From contig JBGVLX010000009.1 of the NCBI GenBank assembly GCA_045124495.1, positions 1 through 13,850 of the forward strand: DNA of 13,850 nt, read 5' to 3'. Positions within the stretch are counted from its first letter, which is position 1. Each line of letters begins with the position of its first letter. Made by a program: the position numbers and the translations under genes. Below, piece after piece: positions 13,420 to 13,850 of this stretch. The notes below the pieces were generated by a model that saw nothing but the letters and a program-made list of their open reading frames with translations, had not been told where the DNA came from and did not search any database. Source of the stretch: RGIG1668 sp045124495 (GTDB lineage Bacteria > Bacillota > Clostridia > Lachnospirales > Lachnospiraceae).

Positions 13420-13850
13420 ACGGAAAAAGAATTATCGGTAGGATATGAACTGCATCGTTTAGACTGTGTTATTAAAAAGCGAATCGAAGGAAAGTTGAAA
13501 AAAGTAGGGTTGGATGAGTCTACTGTCACCAATGGATGGATTTTGAAATATCTTTATGATAACAAAGAAAAAGAGGTATATCAAAAGAACATCGAAAAAC
13601 ACTTTCATATTGGACGTTCTACGGTTACCGCCATCATCAAAACTATGGAGAAAAAAGGCTACATCAGTCGGACTTCCGTAGAAAATGATGCCAGATTAAA
13701 GCGAGTGATTTTAATGCCAAAGGGTGAAGAGGCACATTGCACCATAGACAATGCGATTCGGGAGGCAAATCTGAAAGTGATAGAGGGAATTACAGAAGAG
13801 GAAGTAGAAACTCTGTATCAGATTATAAAAAAAATAAGGGAAAACTTTGG
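13420..13850 (+). CDS. MarR-family regulator, 3' end cut by window; ACG start
   Basis: The frame is open from 13417 to the window end, about 143 residues, close to the usual MarR length, so little is missing. It has a MarR winged helix: VYQKNIEKHFHIGRSTVTAIIKTMEKKGYI as the recognition region, and a wing with the D-x-R signature (ENDARLKRVIL), followed by a helical dimerisation tail. An in-frame stop sits at 13414. No ATG, GTG or TTG occurs in frame until TTG 13495, which is too far in. AGAGGTG (13407-13413) lies 6 bases before ACG 13420, exactly where a start belongs, so ACG (or a mutated ATG) is the apparent start. A 12-codon ORF (13378-13416) ends just before it. It probably represses its own promoter and unseen downstream genes. 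Confidence 0.85.

Overview
The window reads as a chromosomal segment of a low-GC Gram-positive anaerobe, most likely a gut clostridium of the Lachnospiraceae type. The grounds are AT-rich sequence, strong AGGAGG-type ribosome binding sites, some GTG and TTG starts, a two-component system next to an ABC exporter, COG2865-type Schlafen/AlbA_2 proteins and an AAA-ATPase/PDDEXK_9 protein. This placement is inference from gene content, not from a marker gene. Every gene found lies on the + strand.

Positions 1-4791 form an accessory block. It begins with the 3' part of one AlbA_2/HATPase-type regulator and continues with a small membrane protein, a complete second AlbA_2-HATPase-HTH protein, an XRE-type regulator and three unrecognised genes. 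The gap between the two AlbA_2-type genes holds two large dyads with identical geometry built from an AGTCTCA heptamer. Two further RNA-level structures lie before the gene at 2998, and one of them covers its ribosome binding site. From 4792 to 5090 there is no gene, only short repeats and hairpins; this looks like the edge between the accessory block and the backbone.

Positions 5091-11051 are a compact functional block. A near-consensus promoter feeds a yybP-ykoY (Mn2+) riboswitch, two tandem intrinsic terminators, a third very stable hairpin and then mntP, a manganese exporter. Only 35 bases later comes an OmpR-family response regulator, overlapping its histidine kinase. After a 60-base gap with 11-bp direct repeats (probable binding site of the regulator) come an ABC ATPase and an 8-TM FtsX-type permease. 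The natural reading is a stress-sensing two-component system driving its own exporter, possibly also reached by read-through from the Mn riboswitch.

Positions 11052-13850 hold a promoter with operator-like inverted repeats, an AAA-ATPase/PDDEXK_9 gene interrupted by a one-base frameshift, a strong two-way terminator, a very strong promoter with tandem TTCA-N4-TGAA operators, an attenuator-like hairpin, a roughly 213-bp palindromic MITE-like element, and a nearly complete MarR-type regulator whose apparent start codon is ACG. A partial, inverted, internally deleted copy of the palindromic element lies upstream of the AAA gene, so related repeats flank that gene. The items most worth a second look are this palindromic element with its folded core, the paired heptamer dyads at 609-775, and the leader architecture of mntP.
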